From assembly GCA_051294375.1 (NCBI GenBank), contig CM119270.1, positions 12,827,117 to 12,891,116 on the forward strand: a stretch of DNA of 64,000 nt. The letters run 5' to 3'. Positions 35,910 to 47,676 of this stretch are shown here, piece by piece. The stretch is from Paraspadella gotoi (taxonomy: Eukaryota; Chaetognatha). Each line of letters starts with the position of its first letter. The first letter of the stretch is position 1. Below the pieces are notes generated by a model that was not told the DNA's origin, did no database searches, and saw only the letters and a program-made list of their open reading frames with translations. The position numbers were made by a program, and so were the translations under genes.

Positions 35910-36044
35910 ACCCGGCGTCGTTGTGGCGCGATTGTGACGCCGTCTCCGAGTTTCGGTGCCAAAGCGGCGCCTGCATCGCGGCGTCGCGAAGATGCGACGG
36001 CGTCATCGATTGTCTCGCCGACGCCTACGACGAGATCAACTGTC
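35910..36044 (+). CDS. LDLa 5 (single exon)
   Basis: Reads 'WRDCDAVSEFRCQSGACIAA', then SRRCDGVIDCLADAYDEINC, phase 1 both ends, donor GTGAGT at 36,045. Six cysteines are present. The usual SDE is YDE, so the calcium site is slightly altered (Ser to Tyr), as in LDLa 4. Confidence 0.9.
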
Positions 36045-36062
36045 GTGAGTCGGGCCTTTCGA

Positions 36063-36954
36063 NNNNNNNNNNNNNNNNNNNNNNNNNNNNNNNNNNNNNN
36101 NNNNNNNNNNNNNNNNNNNNNNNNNNNNNNNNNNNNNNNNNNNNNNNNNNNNNNNNNNNNNNNNNNNNNNNNNNNNNNNNNNNNNNNNNNNNNNNNNNNN
36201 NNNNNNNNNNNNNNNNNNNNNNNNNNNNNNNNNNNNNNNNNNNNNNNNNNNNNNNNNNNNNNNNNNNNNNNNNNNNNNNNNNNNNNNNNNNNNNNNNNNN
36301 NNNNNNNNNNNNNNNNNNNNNNNNNNNNNNNNNNNNNNNNNNNNNNNNNNNNNNNNNNNNNNNNNNNNNNNNNNNNNNNNNNNNNNNNNNNNNNNNNNNN
36401 NNNNNNNNNNNNNNNNNNNNNNNNNNNNNNNNNNNNNNNNNNNNNNNNNNNNNNNNNNNNNNNNNNNNNNNNNNNNNNNNNNNNNNNNNNNNNNNNNNNN
36501 NNNNNNNNNNNNNNNNNNNNNNNNNNNNNNNNNNNNNNNNNNNNNNNNNNNNNNNNNNNNNNNNNNNNNNNNNNNNNNNNNNNNNNNNNNNNNNNNNNNN
36601 NNNNNNNNNNNNNNNNNNNNNNNNNNNNNNNNNNNNNNNNNNNNNNNNNNNNNNNNNNNNNNNNNNNNNNNNNNNNNNNNNNNNNNNNNNNNNNNNNNNN
36701 NNNNNNNNNNNNNNNNNNNNNNNNNNNNNNNNNNNNNNNNNNNNNNNNNNNNNNNNNNNNNNNNNNNNNNNNNNNNNNNNNNNNNNNNNNNNNNNNNNNN
36801 NNNNNNNNNNNNNNNNNNNNNNNNNNNNNNNNNNNNNNNNNNNNNNNNNNNNNNNNNNNNNNNNNNNNNNNNNNNNNNNNNNNNNNNNNNNNNNNNNNNN
36901 NNNNNNNNNNNNNNNNNNNNNNNNNNNNNNNNNNNNNNNNNNNNNNNNNNNNNN
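36063..36954. other. Assembly gap (892 N) hiding LDLa 6
   Basis: Opposite noisy bases 23,903 to about 24,687 (785 bp), which contain the LDLa 6 exon at 24,527-24,645. Confidence 0.9.
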
Positions 36955-37820
36955 AAAAAATATATATACCCAATTCGTTTTATTATATCTATGCAAGTTT
37001 TTACTATACTTTGACGTAAATATTTAATGAAAAACCTCAATGATTTGATTATTAAAACTTATTTTACCAATGTACCAACAAATAGATATTTGAGTGTTTA
37101 AACAATATAATTATCTAACGTAAATCATCATTCCATACAACCGCTTATATATTAAATCGTAAATTTATAGCCATTACATCAATGTGTTGCACCTGCATCC
37201 TAAACGTGTGTCATTAAAATATTTTTTCTAAATATTATTATAGACGAAATAACGAATTGTTTTTTTAATGTGGCAACGTTAGGGAGTTAATAAAAAATTG
37301 CTTATCATTTTTGGTTGCCTCGAAACTGAAAGTTTATGAGTTTGTATTATAGAATGAGCTGCATTTAGTTGCAATGAAGAAAATATCCAGTCAGCAGAAG
37401 AAAATGCTTTTATGAGGCAGCATTCGGCTTTTTTTTGCCCACAGGTTCATAGCATGCCCACTAAGCAATTTGCCCACATTTTTGTATCGAATCGTCCTTA
37501 TTCCTTACCCCTACCACAGTTGATCATTGTTTTAACGTTACTTCGAAAAATTTCAAAGTTTTCAAAATGCGATCAACTTTCCCAGCGCCCCTAGCGGTTC
37601 CAAAAGGTACCTTATAAGCTTTTTCCCGCCCTGTCAGATTGGCATTGGAGTCGTTTGCAAGCTTACGAGAAAAAGAATGGCTTTTAGTCATTCCCGAAAT
37701 TCCGAAAGTGAAAACCAAATTCAAACGAAAAATTTTCCGATCCCCGCATCATAATCCCCTTATTGTCCCCACTTCCCCATTCCCATCGGTCCCCAATTCC
37801 ATCTTCCTCGAACTCGTTAG

Positions 37821-37934
37821 CGACGGGGTGTTCCAGTTCCGAGTTTCAGTGCGCATCGGGAGATTGCATTCCGTCCAATCTCAGATGCAACGGACTCAAT
37901 GACTGTCGAGACAGATCAGACGAACTTAATTGTC
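37821..37934 (+). CDS. LDLa 7 (single exon)
   Basis: After 'cgaactcgttag' it reads [18 protein letters not shown], then [18 protein letters not shown] and donor GTAAGT. Full LDLa with DRSDE calcium motif; phase 1-1. Confidence 0.9.
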
Positions 37935-38305
37935 GTAAGTTTTGTTTTGTTTCGTTTGGTTTACTTTGCTTTACATACATCGTACGATTTTCGTTAGTTT
38001 GTTTTTAGTTTGTATATTTAAACCATTACAATTTAATTTTTGTTTATATTTGAATCGTGGCGAGATTGTTTTCAAAAGTCTAATTCGTTTTTTCTTCCTC
38101 GACTTCTCCCTCGCTCCTCCGAATCTTCTCGATCTTCGCGACCGACAACGATCGTCACGATATCTTTCGACGCCACGCCCACTTTTTGACCCCGAATCGG
38201 CACGAACGACTCTTCTCAAATGCTAACCCTTAACGCTAACCTTTACCAAACCCGAATCGCCACCCCTATCCACCCAACCACCCCTACCACTCTCCCCCAA
38301 AAAAG

Positions 38306-38425
38306 CAAGCGAGACCTGCACCCCCCAGAGCGAATTCACCTGCAACGACGGCACCTGCGTTTCCATTCGCCGTCGCTGCGATTATTATCCCGATTGTCCC
38401 GACGCCTCGGATGAGATCGGATGCC
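38306..38425 (+). CDS. LDLa 8 (single exon)
   Basis: Reads SETCTPQSEFTCNDGTCVSI, then RRRCDYYPDCPDASDEIGC, with donor GTGAGT. Full six-cysteine LDLa with DASDE; phase 1-1. Acceptor 'ctctcccccaaaaaag'. Confidence 0.9.
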
Positions 38426-38852
38426 GTGAGTCGAAGGGGGTTGTAGAGGGGGAGGGCCGGGGGGGGTTAGCGGTATGGAAGGTATAGGAGATAAAAATGG
38501 TGAAGAACTGAGGAAGGTTAGACTGAAAGAAGGGTTTTCGTCTGAACAAAGCAAATTCTGTAGCCGACGCCATCTTGCATCTGTGGAATGTGGATTGCAG
38601 ATTTCTTAAGGACGCAAGGATTTTTTTTATTATTTGCCTGTGGTTATTGTCATACCTAATTTTAATAGGATCTAAAGCGCAGACCTTTAAGATTAGAATC
38701 TACGTTGCCTAAATTTATTTTTTTATTATAACCAACTAACCAAATTCACGAATCCCCCTTCCGATCGACTTCCATATTCACATCATCATCACTTCGATTA
38801 TCATCGTCAAAATGCTCATCCTTATCATCACCGCGACAATCATCATCATCAG

Positions 38853-38972
38853 CGGCGCAGAGTTGCGGTTTCGGGAAATTCCGTTGCGTTGCATCCGGCG
38901 ACTGCATCGAAAATAGTCGGCGATGCGACCAGAACTTCGACTGTGCCGATCAGTCGGACGAAATTGGCTGCA
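38853..38972 (+). CDS. LDLa 9 (single exon)
   Basis: Reads AQSCGFGKFRCVASGDCIEN, then SRRCDQNFDCADQSDEIGC, donor GTAAGT. Full LDLa, phase 1-1 when the acceptor 'catcatcatcag' is used. The intron before it is (CAT)-rich. Confidence 0.9.
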
Positions 38973-39562
38973 GTAAGTTTGAATGTCGAATTCGGCTTAG
39001 AGAACCGATTTTTTCATTTTTTTAAGCACTTTGTAGTCTGGACCATTTTATTTTTCGTTTTGTAGGTTTTTTTTTTTAGAATGACGATGTTACACTGACA
39101 ATTTGACCCTCGGGCACCTACCATATTATATCCGCTAATCCTCCTCGTTTTGATTATTAATATTTTTTTTGTTTACAAGTTGGTGTTGGATAATAAATAT
39201 CTTTCGTGTAGCGTGCAGTGCCTGGTTTTGAGAAAACCGTAGGCTTTAAAAAGTTTCGACACATATTTTTTTTACAATATTATTTCAATAGTTTACAAGT
39301 TTTTGTAATATATTCACTTTTACTTAGTTTTCGTAGAAATTTTCCCTCGATATTTTTCCGTCTTGGTTTTTGCACAAAAATGCAATGAAACATATTTTGT
39401 TTTACCATTGACTCCATCCACCCTTGTCTCTAAAATAAAACATTATTTCATCATTTTACGAAATTTTATCAATTGTTTTTTTTTATATTTAAAACTTTTA
39501 AAAAATAATTTAAACTTAAAATCTATGCAAAAACAAAATAAAACAACATTGGACGGCCCCAG

Positions 39563-39682
39563 AACCGACGTGCCCGCTGCCCAACTTGTCATGCCTTGAC
39601 GGCAGCGGCTGCATCGAGCCCCGCCGAATTTGCGACGGCGTCGCCAACTGCGAAGATCGATCCGACGAACGAGACTGCAGAG
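39563..39682 (+). CDS. LDLa 10 (single exon)
   Basis: Reads PTCPLPNLSCLDGSGCIEPR, then RICDGVANCEDRSDERDCR. All cysteines and the DRSDE site are present; the usual Phe before the second Cys is Leu. The donor is a weak GTTCAT and the acceptor region is A-rich, so the boundaries are less sure than the domain. Confidence 0.82.
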
Positions 39683-40331
39683 GTTCATAGATTTGGCCGC
39701 TAGGCGATCCCGCGTATGTCGCACACAAATGGCGACGGCGCCGAATTCAGCCTTGAACCTGGGCTTGGATATTTCCTCTTTTTTTTTGACACGCCTATTG
39801 TGGATGTTCTGTGGGTTTAATTCTTAAGTTATTTATAATACCATGTGAGAACTTTTCAAATTTAGAACTTTTAATTGTTTAACTATGCATAATGATTTAA
39901 AGCAAAAAAGTCAAATCTAAAAATCCTATTAAGTATTTTAACCACGGATCGTCCATTCTTCTGCACTTTTGTTGGTGGAAGCGTGGAACTTAACCGTCCA
40001 AAAAATGCACGGAGTTGCCCCGGGATCAGGAAATGTGTATAAAATGAATGATTTTCCGCAAAAAAAAAATATTGCCGTGAAACACGGGTTGCACGTGACT
40101 ACGTCAAGGGTTATTTTTTCCCGCAGAGTGCAATATCCTTTTTTATCGCTTAGTTTCAAACAATATTATAATTTTATAATTTTAAGCCAGTCTACATCTC
40201 TTAGTAATCTAAATAGTTAATGGAAAATTCTCTCGTTGTAACCTTGCCTTGTGTCTGCCTACCCATTTTCTTGTTCAACGCTTTGCACCTCACCTTTCGC
40301 CCCTCCGCACTTTCCCCTCCAAACCGCACAG

Positions 40332-40454
40332 CCCCGCCCCCCGCCTGCTCCTCTTCCGAATTCCTCTGCCGGGACGGAACCTGCGTCGACGCGCGTCGGC
40401 GGTGCGATCGCTACCCCGATTGCGCCGGCGGGGAAGACGAGATTGGTTGCGAGT
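40332..40454 (+). CDS. LDLa 11 (single exon)
   Basis: Reads PACSSSEFLCRDGTCVDARR, then RCDRYPDCAGGEDEIGCEC, donor GTGAGT. SDE is replaced by EDE, which keeps acidic calcium ligands. Phase 1-1; acceptor 'ccaaaccgcacag'. Confidence 0.9.
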
Positions 40455-40960
40455 GTGAGTGAACGACTCGATGTGTCGAGTCGCGGAGTTAAAGAAAACA
40501 AAAGCGTTCGTTTCGTGTGCAGTTAAAGATATTAGGAGTCTTTGTTTTATTCCTTTCTTTTCGTATTTCCACTTTTTTTTTACGTTTTGGAGCGCAGGAA
40601 TTTCACATCTCAGTTTTATTTTATTTTAGTTTGTTGTCGTGTTTTATTTCAACATAACAGCAGGCCAGACTGTGGTGACGATTTTGAGGTCTATTATTTA
40701 TAGAAATTACTTTTCAGTATAACAGGTGCTCAAAATCCCTTGACGTACCGATCAAAAAATCAACGACAACGACGACAGCAAATGGACTAATGCATTTTTG
40801 TTTCTTCCTTGTAGTACACAATCCCAGCATTTATCGTTAATAGTTTCTGATACTCATGTTTGAAGTGTTCATATTACTCCACTATATACACTCTTTGTTT
40901 ATTATATTCTGGGCAAAAGACGTTTATTTCTTTTATAATCATTCCTTTTATCTTTTACAG

Positions 40961-41031
40961 TTCCGCCGGTTCCCCGAGGATGCGCTGAAAATCAGTTCCG
41001 TTGCGGCGACGGCTCCTGTATTCAATCGCAA
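40961..41031 (+). CDS. LDLa 12, first half (exon)
   Basis: Strong acceptor 'ttttatcttttacag'. Reads PPVPRGCAENQFRCGDGSCI then QSQ, donor GTAAGC, ending in phase 0. N-terminal half of an LDLa repeat. Confidence 0.9.
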
Positions 41032-41284
41032 GTAAGCGCTTCAGTCAACTTTACGATCGTGGCTTTATTTATTCTGAGTTCAATTTTTTGTGTCAGTTGT
41101 TAGCGGTTAGTAAAATTTTCATGTTGCCTATGTTATTACACGATCACTAGACAAAAAGCGTTCTTGCTGAGAATGAGATAAAATCATGTATTTCAGAAGC
41201 TACTCCTTGACGCTATATTTATTTTAAAACAAATTACTGTGATAACTATTGAATTCGTGATATTGCATTTTTTTCAAATTGCAG

Positions 41285-41339
41285 CGTCGATGTGATTCCC
41301 GCCAAGATTGCAGAGACGGCAGCGATGAATCTGGTTGCG
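41285..41339 (+). CDS. LDLa 12, second half (exon)
   Basis: Acceptor 'ttttttcaaattgcag', reads RRCDSRQDCRDGSDESGCG, donor GTGAGT after phase 1. Completes the six-cysteine repeat. It is split at the same place and phase as LDLa 2. Confidence 0.92.
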
Positions 41340-41843
41340 GTGAGTTCAGTATGCGTTTCCCTTTTGTTTGATATTTCAATTTTGGTTTTCCTTTTTGATG
41401 TTACCACCTATTCACCCCTGTTGTGAGTTAGCGTTTGAGTTTATTTATACGTTGCCCCTCCCGATTTAGTTACAACCATTATTCTTTATTCTTTATTTGA
41501 AGTAAAAGGTTTTCCAGTATTCTTTTTAATGCCCAAATAAAGAATTTCTTGATTAGAAAAAGCTAATCACTGCACAAAAAAGAGTGATTAAATATGGCGA
41601 TGACTTCGCCAAAAATCTTCAATAAAAATTTAGTTTTAAAAATCTTCCTAAATTTGCAATGCGACATTGTTACAAAGTCGTATAAGTAGATAAACCAATT
41701 GTCGCCAAAAACTGAGATCCTTTTCTCAAATGCGACAATGCCACTTATTCTTTCATTCGCCACTAATTTCAAATTAACCCTCTTTCGTTTTTTTATCCTT
41801 TAATTTACACCCAACCAACCAAATATAAACAAACTAATAACAG

Positions 41844-42692
41844 AGACAGAGACAGATTGTGCGAGGAAAAGGAGAGAAAAGCAAAGTCAAAACTTATTAG
41901 GAGCGTATATTCCCGTTTGTAAACCCGATGGTTCTTATGAAGAAGTTCAATGTCATTCCTCCACTGGTGATTGCTGGTGCGTCGACAGCTCCGGCACTGA
42001 AGTGTCCAATACCAGACTCTCATTTCAAAAACCGAAATGTCTATCGAGCTCTTCTGAAAGTCAGTGTCAAAGTGAAGTGCGAGAAGCAGAGACCGGATTG
42101 CCCCTTCTCGGCCAATTTGTGCCTAGCTGTGAACCCGATGGCTCTTACAGTTCCAAACAGTGTCACCCATCAACTGGGTATTGCTGGTGTGCGGACACGG
42201 AGGGCAACAAAATTGAAGGCACCGAAGTCCGTTTTCAGGAACCAAATTGCGATCAACCCTCTCAGAAAACCGAGTGCCAGCAAAAAAGGGAAAGAGCCGA
42301 GCAAGACAGTGCAAGAGGGGTTATTGGGCACCACACGCCAGAATGTGAGGCGGATGGTTCTTACAGCCCTGTTCAATGTCATGGGTCTACTGGGTTTTGT
42401 TGGTGCGCCTCTCCTGATGGTCAGGAGTTGGAAGGAACTAGAGTAAGACATTCTAAGCCCAATTGCGACCCTGCTTCAGCCAAAGGTACCTGCGAAGCGG
42501 CAAAAGTTAAGGCCGAGGAGGAAGGAAGTCGAGTACCTGAGTGCGACGACGACGGTTTTTTCAAAGACAAGCAATGCGACGCTGGTTGGTTCTCCACTGA
42601 ATGTTGGTGCGTTGATCAAGATGGAAAAGAGATTGAAGGAAGCAGAGGAGCGAGTGATAATTGTGCCAGAGTTTCAGGACAATCCACAAGAC
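41844..42692 (+). CDS. Four tandem thyroglobulin type-1 domains (one 849-nt exon)
   Basis: One open frame (phase 1 in, phase 1 out, donor GTAAGT) with four copies of the thyroglobulin-1 pattern. Cores: 'PVCKPDGSYEEVQCHSSTG' with DCWCVDSSG; 'PSCEPDGSYSSKQCHPSTG' with YCWCADTEG; 'PECEADGSYSPVQCHGSTG' with FCWCASPDG; 'PECDDDGFFKDKQCDAGWF' with ECWCVDQDG. Domain ends are C-terminal PKC, PNC, PNC and DNC. Repeats 2 and 3 are closest to each other; repeat 4 has an insertion after QC. These domains can inhibit cysteine proteases or bind growth factors. The array sits between the LDLa block and the Ig block, and is not a known perlecan feature. Residue count is about 282. Confidence 0.93.
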
Positions 42693-42847
42693 GTAAGTTT
42701 TTACAGGAACTTTAAAAAAAAAATTAACATTTTATTTGCAAGACTAACAAATATAATGTACTGTGATAATTCTACTAATAATTATAAATTACTTTGTTTT
42801 GTAAAAAAAAATAAAAACTAAAAAAAAAATTTATTTTACTACTGTAG

Positions 42848-43132
42848 CCACGTTGGAGGCTCAACTGGATCAATCATATTATAAAGTGGAAGAAAATCAA
42901 GAGGTCATTTTAACTTGCAAAGTGAAAAATCCTCAGTCAAGCATGAGGTACTCATACAGATGGTCAAAACAAGGCGCCACCTCTCTACCAGCTGGTATTG
43001 AAGATATGAGAGATGGAAGACTGAGAGTGGCAAGAGCAAGCCCTCAAATGGCTGGAGTATACGTTTGCACAGTCAGTGATGGAACCAATGAATTACAGAT
43101 AGAAGCAACCTTAAGCGTTGAACAACAAACAA
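42848..43132 (+). CDS. Ig domain 1 (exon)
   Basis: Reads 'TLEAQLDQSYYKVEENQEV', ILTCKV, 'YSYRWSKQGATSLPAG' and 'AGVYVCTVSDG', which gives B-strand Cys, C-strand Trp and F-strand DxAGxYxC-type Cys. Donor GTGAGT; phase 1-1. The C'-D loop 'SLPAGIEDMRDGRLRV' is a divergent form of the LPxGVYDDGRG motif seen in later domains. Confidence 0.92.
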
Positions 43133-43818
43133 GTGAGTCAAGAACATTATCAACCTCATTCCTTGTTTCCCAATCAATAGTAAAAGCATAAACATAACTC
43201 CCTTTAATGCATCTTTCAGTATATTTCCAACTATGAATATTGCTTTAGCATTGGTATAAACTTTAACATGTACTACCACTAATAGATGCATTACTGTGAC
43301 AAGTCTGATAGTTATGATGTTTTCTGAGCTCATGAAATATATTAATTAGAGAAAAGCAACAGTTGGAGGCAATCTAAGAAAACTCTATATGAATTTTGTA
43401 ATTGATCATTGATTTTATACCTAAACTTAACACTTTATTGGATTATAGGTTTTTGTCGAAATTTGATATCCACCCATGTTTTCTGTAGAATAGCAAGAGT
43501 TTCACCACTAATTTACAACAATGATTTACAAAAGTTCTTTTTCCCCTTTCTAATGAGTTTGTGGTGTTTGTTTACTATCCTTTTGAGAAAAATTCTTCAT
43601 TTTCGTTTTGTCTTTTGAGTTTTTTTTTTTTTTTACGTCTGTTTTCAATAATATGGAGCCAATTAAGGAAATCTGACCCTCAGTCCCTCACCAACTTAAA
43701 AAGAGCCTAATTTATAACAACCATCTAAAAAGGAATCTTTCTCTTTCAAAAAACTTGTCCAAATCTTTCCTCGAAACGCTCGACTTTCGCCACCTTTGCC
43801 GCGCATCCCCCTGCTCAG

Positions 43819-44376
43819 CCTCGGCAACTTTCGCCATCGAGGCTTCCCCCAATTTCAAGTCGGCCCCCGAGGGCAGCGACGGGGAGTTTGTGTGTTCGAT
43901 CCGCGGCTCGGCTCGAGACCATCGAGTCTTTTGGATTCGGGAAGACGGCGACCCACTGCCCTATGACGTCTACGACGACGGGCTGGGCATCCTCTCCTAC
44001 CGAAACGCTCACCCGACCCACGCGGGCATCTACGTCTGTCGGACGGAGCCCCGATCAGAATCCAGTGCCAGAGTCGAGTTGAGAATTGGCACCGAGCCGC
44101 GCCGAGTCGCGGCAGTGACTCCCCGAGAGTTGATTCTGGAGGAAGGTGGGTCGGGTACTCTGAAGTGCTCGATCGAGGACGCGCCGGACAAGAGTGTCGA
44201 GTTGAAGTGGGTCAAAGAGCGGGAGAACGGGCTGCCCAACGGAGTTAGGGACGACGGAAAGGGAACCCTCTCCTTCGCCAACATCGCCGCGTCGGCCTCT
44301 GGGGTCTACCAGTGTCGGGGAGAAGGGGCCGGCGTGACGGAAGCGTCGGCTGTCGTTAGGGTGGAGAGAAGAAGAG
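43819..44376 (+). CDS. Ig domains 2-3 (exon)
   Basis: 185 codons. Domain 2 shows GEFVCSI, VFWIRED, 'PLPYDVYDDGLGILSYR' and GIYVCRTE. Domain 3 shows GTLKCSI, 'VELKWVKERENGLPNGVR', 'DDGKGTLSF' and GVYQCRGEG. Acceptor 'ccccctgctcag', donor GTAGTC, phase 1-1. The codons are markedly GC-rich compared with Ig 1 and Ig 4-5. Confidence 0.93.
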
Positions 44377-45354
44377 GTAGTCAACTTCTTTTCTTACCCT
44401 CATTTTTTTTACGCATTTAACCGCTAATAATCGATTAGAAAAAAATCAAATTTTCTCACTTCTCTCTTATCTCCAATGAAGCCAATAATCAATAATTTTT
44501 TTATTTAATTAAAAGTATACTGACTATAATCCATAGTTTCCTGTTTTTTTGTCTATCGCTTTATTTTCATATTTCCGCGCTTTCTCTCTATTAATTACTG
44601 TGAAATATAAACTTGCAGTTGAAGAGTCTGAAGTGATGTCAACTGTATATCGGCTGCCTCTTAATCCTGCTTGAATGATTTTACAAGCGCGTAGGCATTT
44701 GAAAAGGTATTCCTTTGAGATAATAATGATAATAATAATAATTATAATAATGATAATAATAATGAGTATTGTTAAATCGAAATGTGCAATTGCTGCAGGT
44801 TATTGAGATTGCGTATATAGGGATAAAGGGGTGCAATGGGAAGGGTACATCGATAAAAAATTTTAAATGAAGTTACAAGTTTAGTATTTACATTATTCTG
44901 TGTTAAGAATAAGATGAATCCAAGTTCTCTCTGCTTGCTTTCCTTCTAATGTCTATGCTCATTGCTCATAAGTAAAGTGTAAAATGAAACGAGGCAAAGA
45001 ATGTTAAACCAGTTGGAAAGGATTTTTGGAAATTAAATCCCAGCTTATAAAAAATGAAAAGGATGAAAAAATTAAGCAAAATATATTGAAAATAGAACTA
45101 ATTTAAACCCTTTATTTTTTGCATTCAATATTTACATCTTTGTTATTTTTAGTTTTGTGTCGCACTTTTTTCTCATACTTTGTTCGGGAAAGCTGATTTT
45201 TTTAGATTTTTTTTTTACTCAATCAAAAGGTTGGGTTCTTACCATTATTAGTTTTGCTGTATCGGTATTTACAAAATGTATAAAAGCATCAATATGTTTA
45301 ATAGGTCTATTAGATGCACTTATTATTTCAAATTTATCGATTTCACGACTCTAG

Positions 45355-45930
45355 GTCGTCCAATTACACTTACAATAGAACCTTCGACTCTCTACATTGA
45401 GTCTGGACAAATCGCTGAAATCAAATGTTCTATCAATGGAGTATCGGATGCAGCATCAAATGCAGTATCAAGCACAAGGGTATCTTGGCACCGACAAGAT
45501 TCTTCTACACTTCCGTATAATGTAAATGATAATGGTGAAGGAACTTTGGCCTTTATATCAGGAGAATTATCAATGACTGGGGTTTATATTTGTAGAACTG
45601 AGGATGGGAAAACAGAAAATCGAGTAACGGTTTTATTTAAGGATGAGGTCGATTATTATGTGACTATTGCACCGCAAGAATTATTTTTGACAGAAGGCAA
45701 ATTAGGCCAACTTACTTGTCTAATTGAGACGCCACCAGGAGCTCCTGAGCCAAATATCGTTTGGCTTTTCAATGGGAGGCAAGAACTTCCGTACGGCATT
45801 TTTGATAACAAAAGGGGGGTTTTAAAATTTAGAGATTCAAAAAGTACTCAATCTGGAACTTACACTTGCAAAACTGATCAAATGTCTCAATCTAAAGCCG
45901 AGGCCATTGTCACTATTGAAGCGAGCCAAG
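45355..45930 (+). CDS. Ig domains 4-5 (exon)
   Basis: 191 codons. Domain 4: 'AEIKCSINGVSDAASNAV', VSWHRQD, 'TLPYNVNDNGEGTLAF', GVYICRTEDG. Domain 5: GQLTCLIETPPGAPEPN, IVWLFN, 'ELPYGIFDNKRGVLKF', GTYTCKTD. Acceptor 'tttcacgactctag', donor GTAGGC, phase 1-1. AT-richer codons than the neighbouring exons. Confidence 0.93.
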
Positions 45931-46366
45931 GTAGGCAAACATTTGCCTTTAATTTCATTGACCGTAGAAAAGATACACAACCACTCCTCCGTAAATCTGT
46001 GTCAAAATATTACCCTATGTTTACGTACCTGATTTCCTAAAGCCACAGATTTGAATGGAGATAATTCTGTGTCCAGAACATAGAAATTATAGATTATGAC
46101 AAGATAGATTACTCAAGAAACCATTCTATTAGCAAGAGATATCATGGTATTTAAGATTACTTTGTTTTGCCTTTAACTCTCATTTTCTTGCACCCACTTT
46201 TCAAAACTTTTTCGTTTATCGTCTTAGAATAGTTTTATAATCTTTTTAATGAGTTTAAATTGTGCCTGTTGTCTGTTTCAGCAATGTTTAGAATTACAGT
46301 TATGCTTTTTATGTGATTATGCACCAAAGACATTGATTTGTAACAATATTTTACTTGCTGATACAG

Positions 46367-46555
46367 TGACTGACGTATGCCTCCTTCAACCTGATGCCGG
46401 AATCTGTTTAGCTTCGATACGTAGATACTATTATGATTCAAAATCAAAAGTGTGCCGCACTTTTTTATACGGAGGTTGTCTCGGTAATGACAACAACTTT
46501 GGCACACTGGATGCCTGTTTAGAAAAATGTGGAAGATTCATGGGAGATGGAGGAG
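46367..46555 (+). CDS. Kunitz (BPTI) domain 1 (exon)
   Basis: Reads VCLLQPDAGICLASIRRYYY, then 'KVCRTFLYGGCLGNDNNF' and DACLEKC: six cysteines in Kunitz spacing, with FxYGGCxGNxNNF. The residue after the second cysteine (P1) is Leu, so an active inhibitor would be expected to prefer chymotrypsin- or elastase-like targets. Phase 1-1, donor GTATTA. It ends in a short DGGG linker. Confidence 0.93.
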
Positions 46556-46988
46556 GTATTATTATATTTCATTTTTCATTCTAATAATATTTTCAACATT
46601 TTCCAAACTTTTTGTTTCTCACCAGTGTGAAATAAAGTTTATCAAAATGTTGATAACTAAGTTACTAATATTGAAGCTTTTTCTTTAACAGAGAGAATAG
46701 GATTCAATCTAAACTATGAGAAAAAATTTAACTAAAATTGAATTTATCTACAGACATTTATATTTTGTTGACCAATTTCCATTTTTGCATGAACTAACTG
46801 GCATGAGTTTAAAATCTAAAAAAAAAATTTTCACAACAAAAAGATGGTTGAAATATCAGTTGCACGAAATATTTTTTCCTCAAACCTTTTTCTAATAGTT
46901 GCAGGCTAATTATTACTGTAAAGTAATTGATATTATTTTTTGCACGATTTAATCCCAATTTTTTTACGTTCATCCACCCTTCCCAAAG

Positions 46989-47597
46989 TTCCTTCTATCA
47001 AATATGGCATGGGAATCACGCCCTCCTTTTTGAGTGTTGCTGAAGGAGAAAGTGGAGAGTTTTTGTGCCAAGTCGTGACCCCGGCCGATGCCCCAGCACC
47101 GCGTCGATTGTACTGGAGAAAGGCGGATTCTCCGTCGCCCTCTTTGCCACAAGGAATATACGACGATGGCAATGGTCGATTGTCATTCCGCTCAGCCAAC
47201 GCTGCCCTGATGAACGGAGAGTACGAATGTTACATACAAGAATCATCGGATGCAGCCCAAGCCGCTCTCCTTGTGACGGTCGACGTGGAAGTTCCTTCGG
47301 GAATTCCGTACATCGTTCGCGTCTCTAAGGAGAGAATCGAACTCGCGTCTGGTTCTTCAGACCAGGTTACTTGCACCGCCACTCCACCAGCCGATGCTCC
47401 TTCTCCTAGGGCTTTAATTTGGTCGCTCCAAGGATCGACTGAACTTCCCAACGGAGTTTATGACGATGGGCGTGGTAGCCTTTCGTTCAGAAATGCCGAT
47501 GCGAGTCAAGAGGGAGTTTACGTTTGCGAGACAGATCCGAGAGAGGCAAGCTCCAGAGCGGTGGTCGACGTTACTTTTGGCGGCTCAGCCGGAGAAG
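46989..47597 (+). CDS. Ig domains 6-7 (exon)
   Basis: 202 codons. Domain 6: GEFLCQVVTPADAPAPR, LYWRKAD, 'SLPQGIYDDGNGRLSFR', GEYECYI. Domain 7: QVTCTATPPADAPSPR, LIWSLQG, 'ELPNGVYDDGRGSLSF', GVYVCETD. 'TPADAPxPR' after the first Cys and the LPxGVYDDGRG loop are shared family signatures. Phase 1-1, donor GTGATT. From about 47,225 on there is no second (noisy) copy. Confidence 0.94.
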
Positions 47598-47676
47598 GTG
47601 ATTGGATTAACTAATTAATTCACACAGTTTATTATTGTTAATTTGTTACTACATACATATTATTTTTTTTCCTCAG

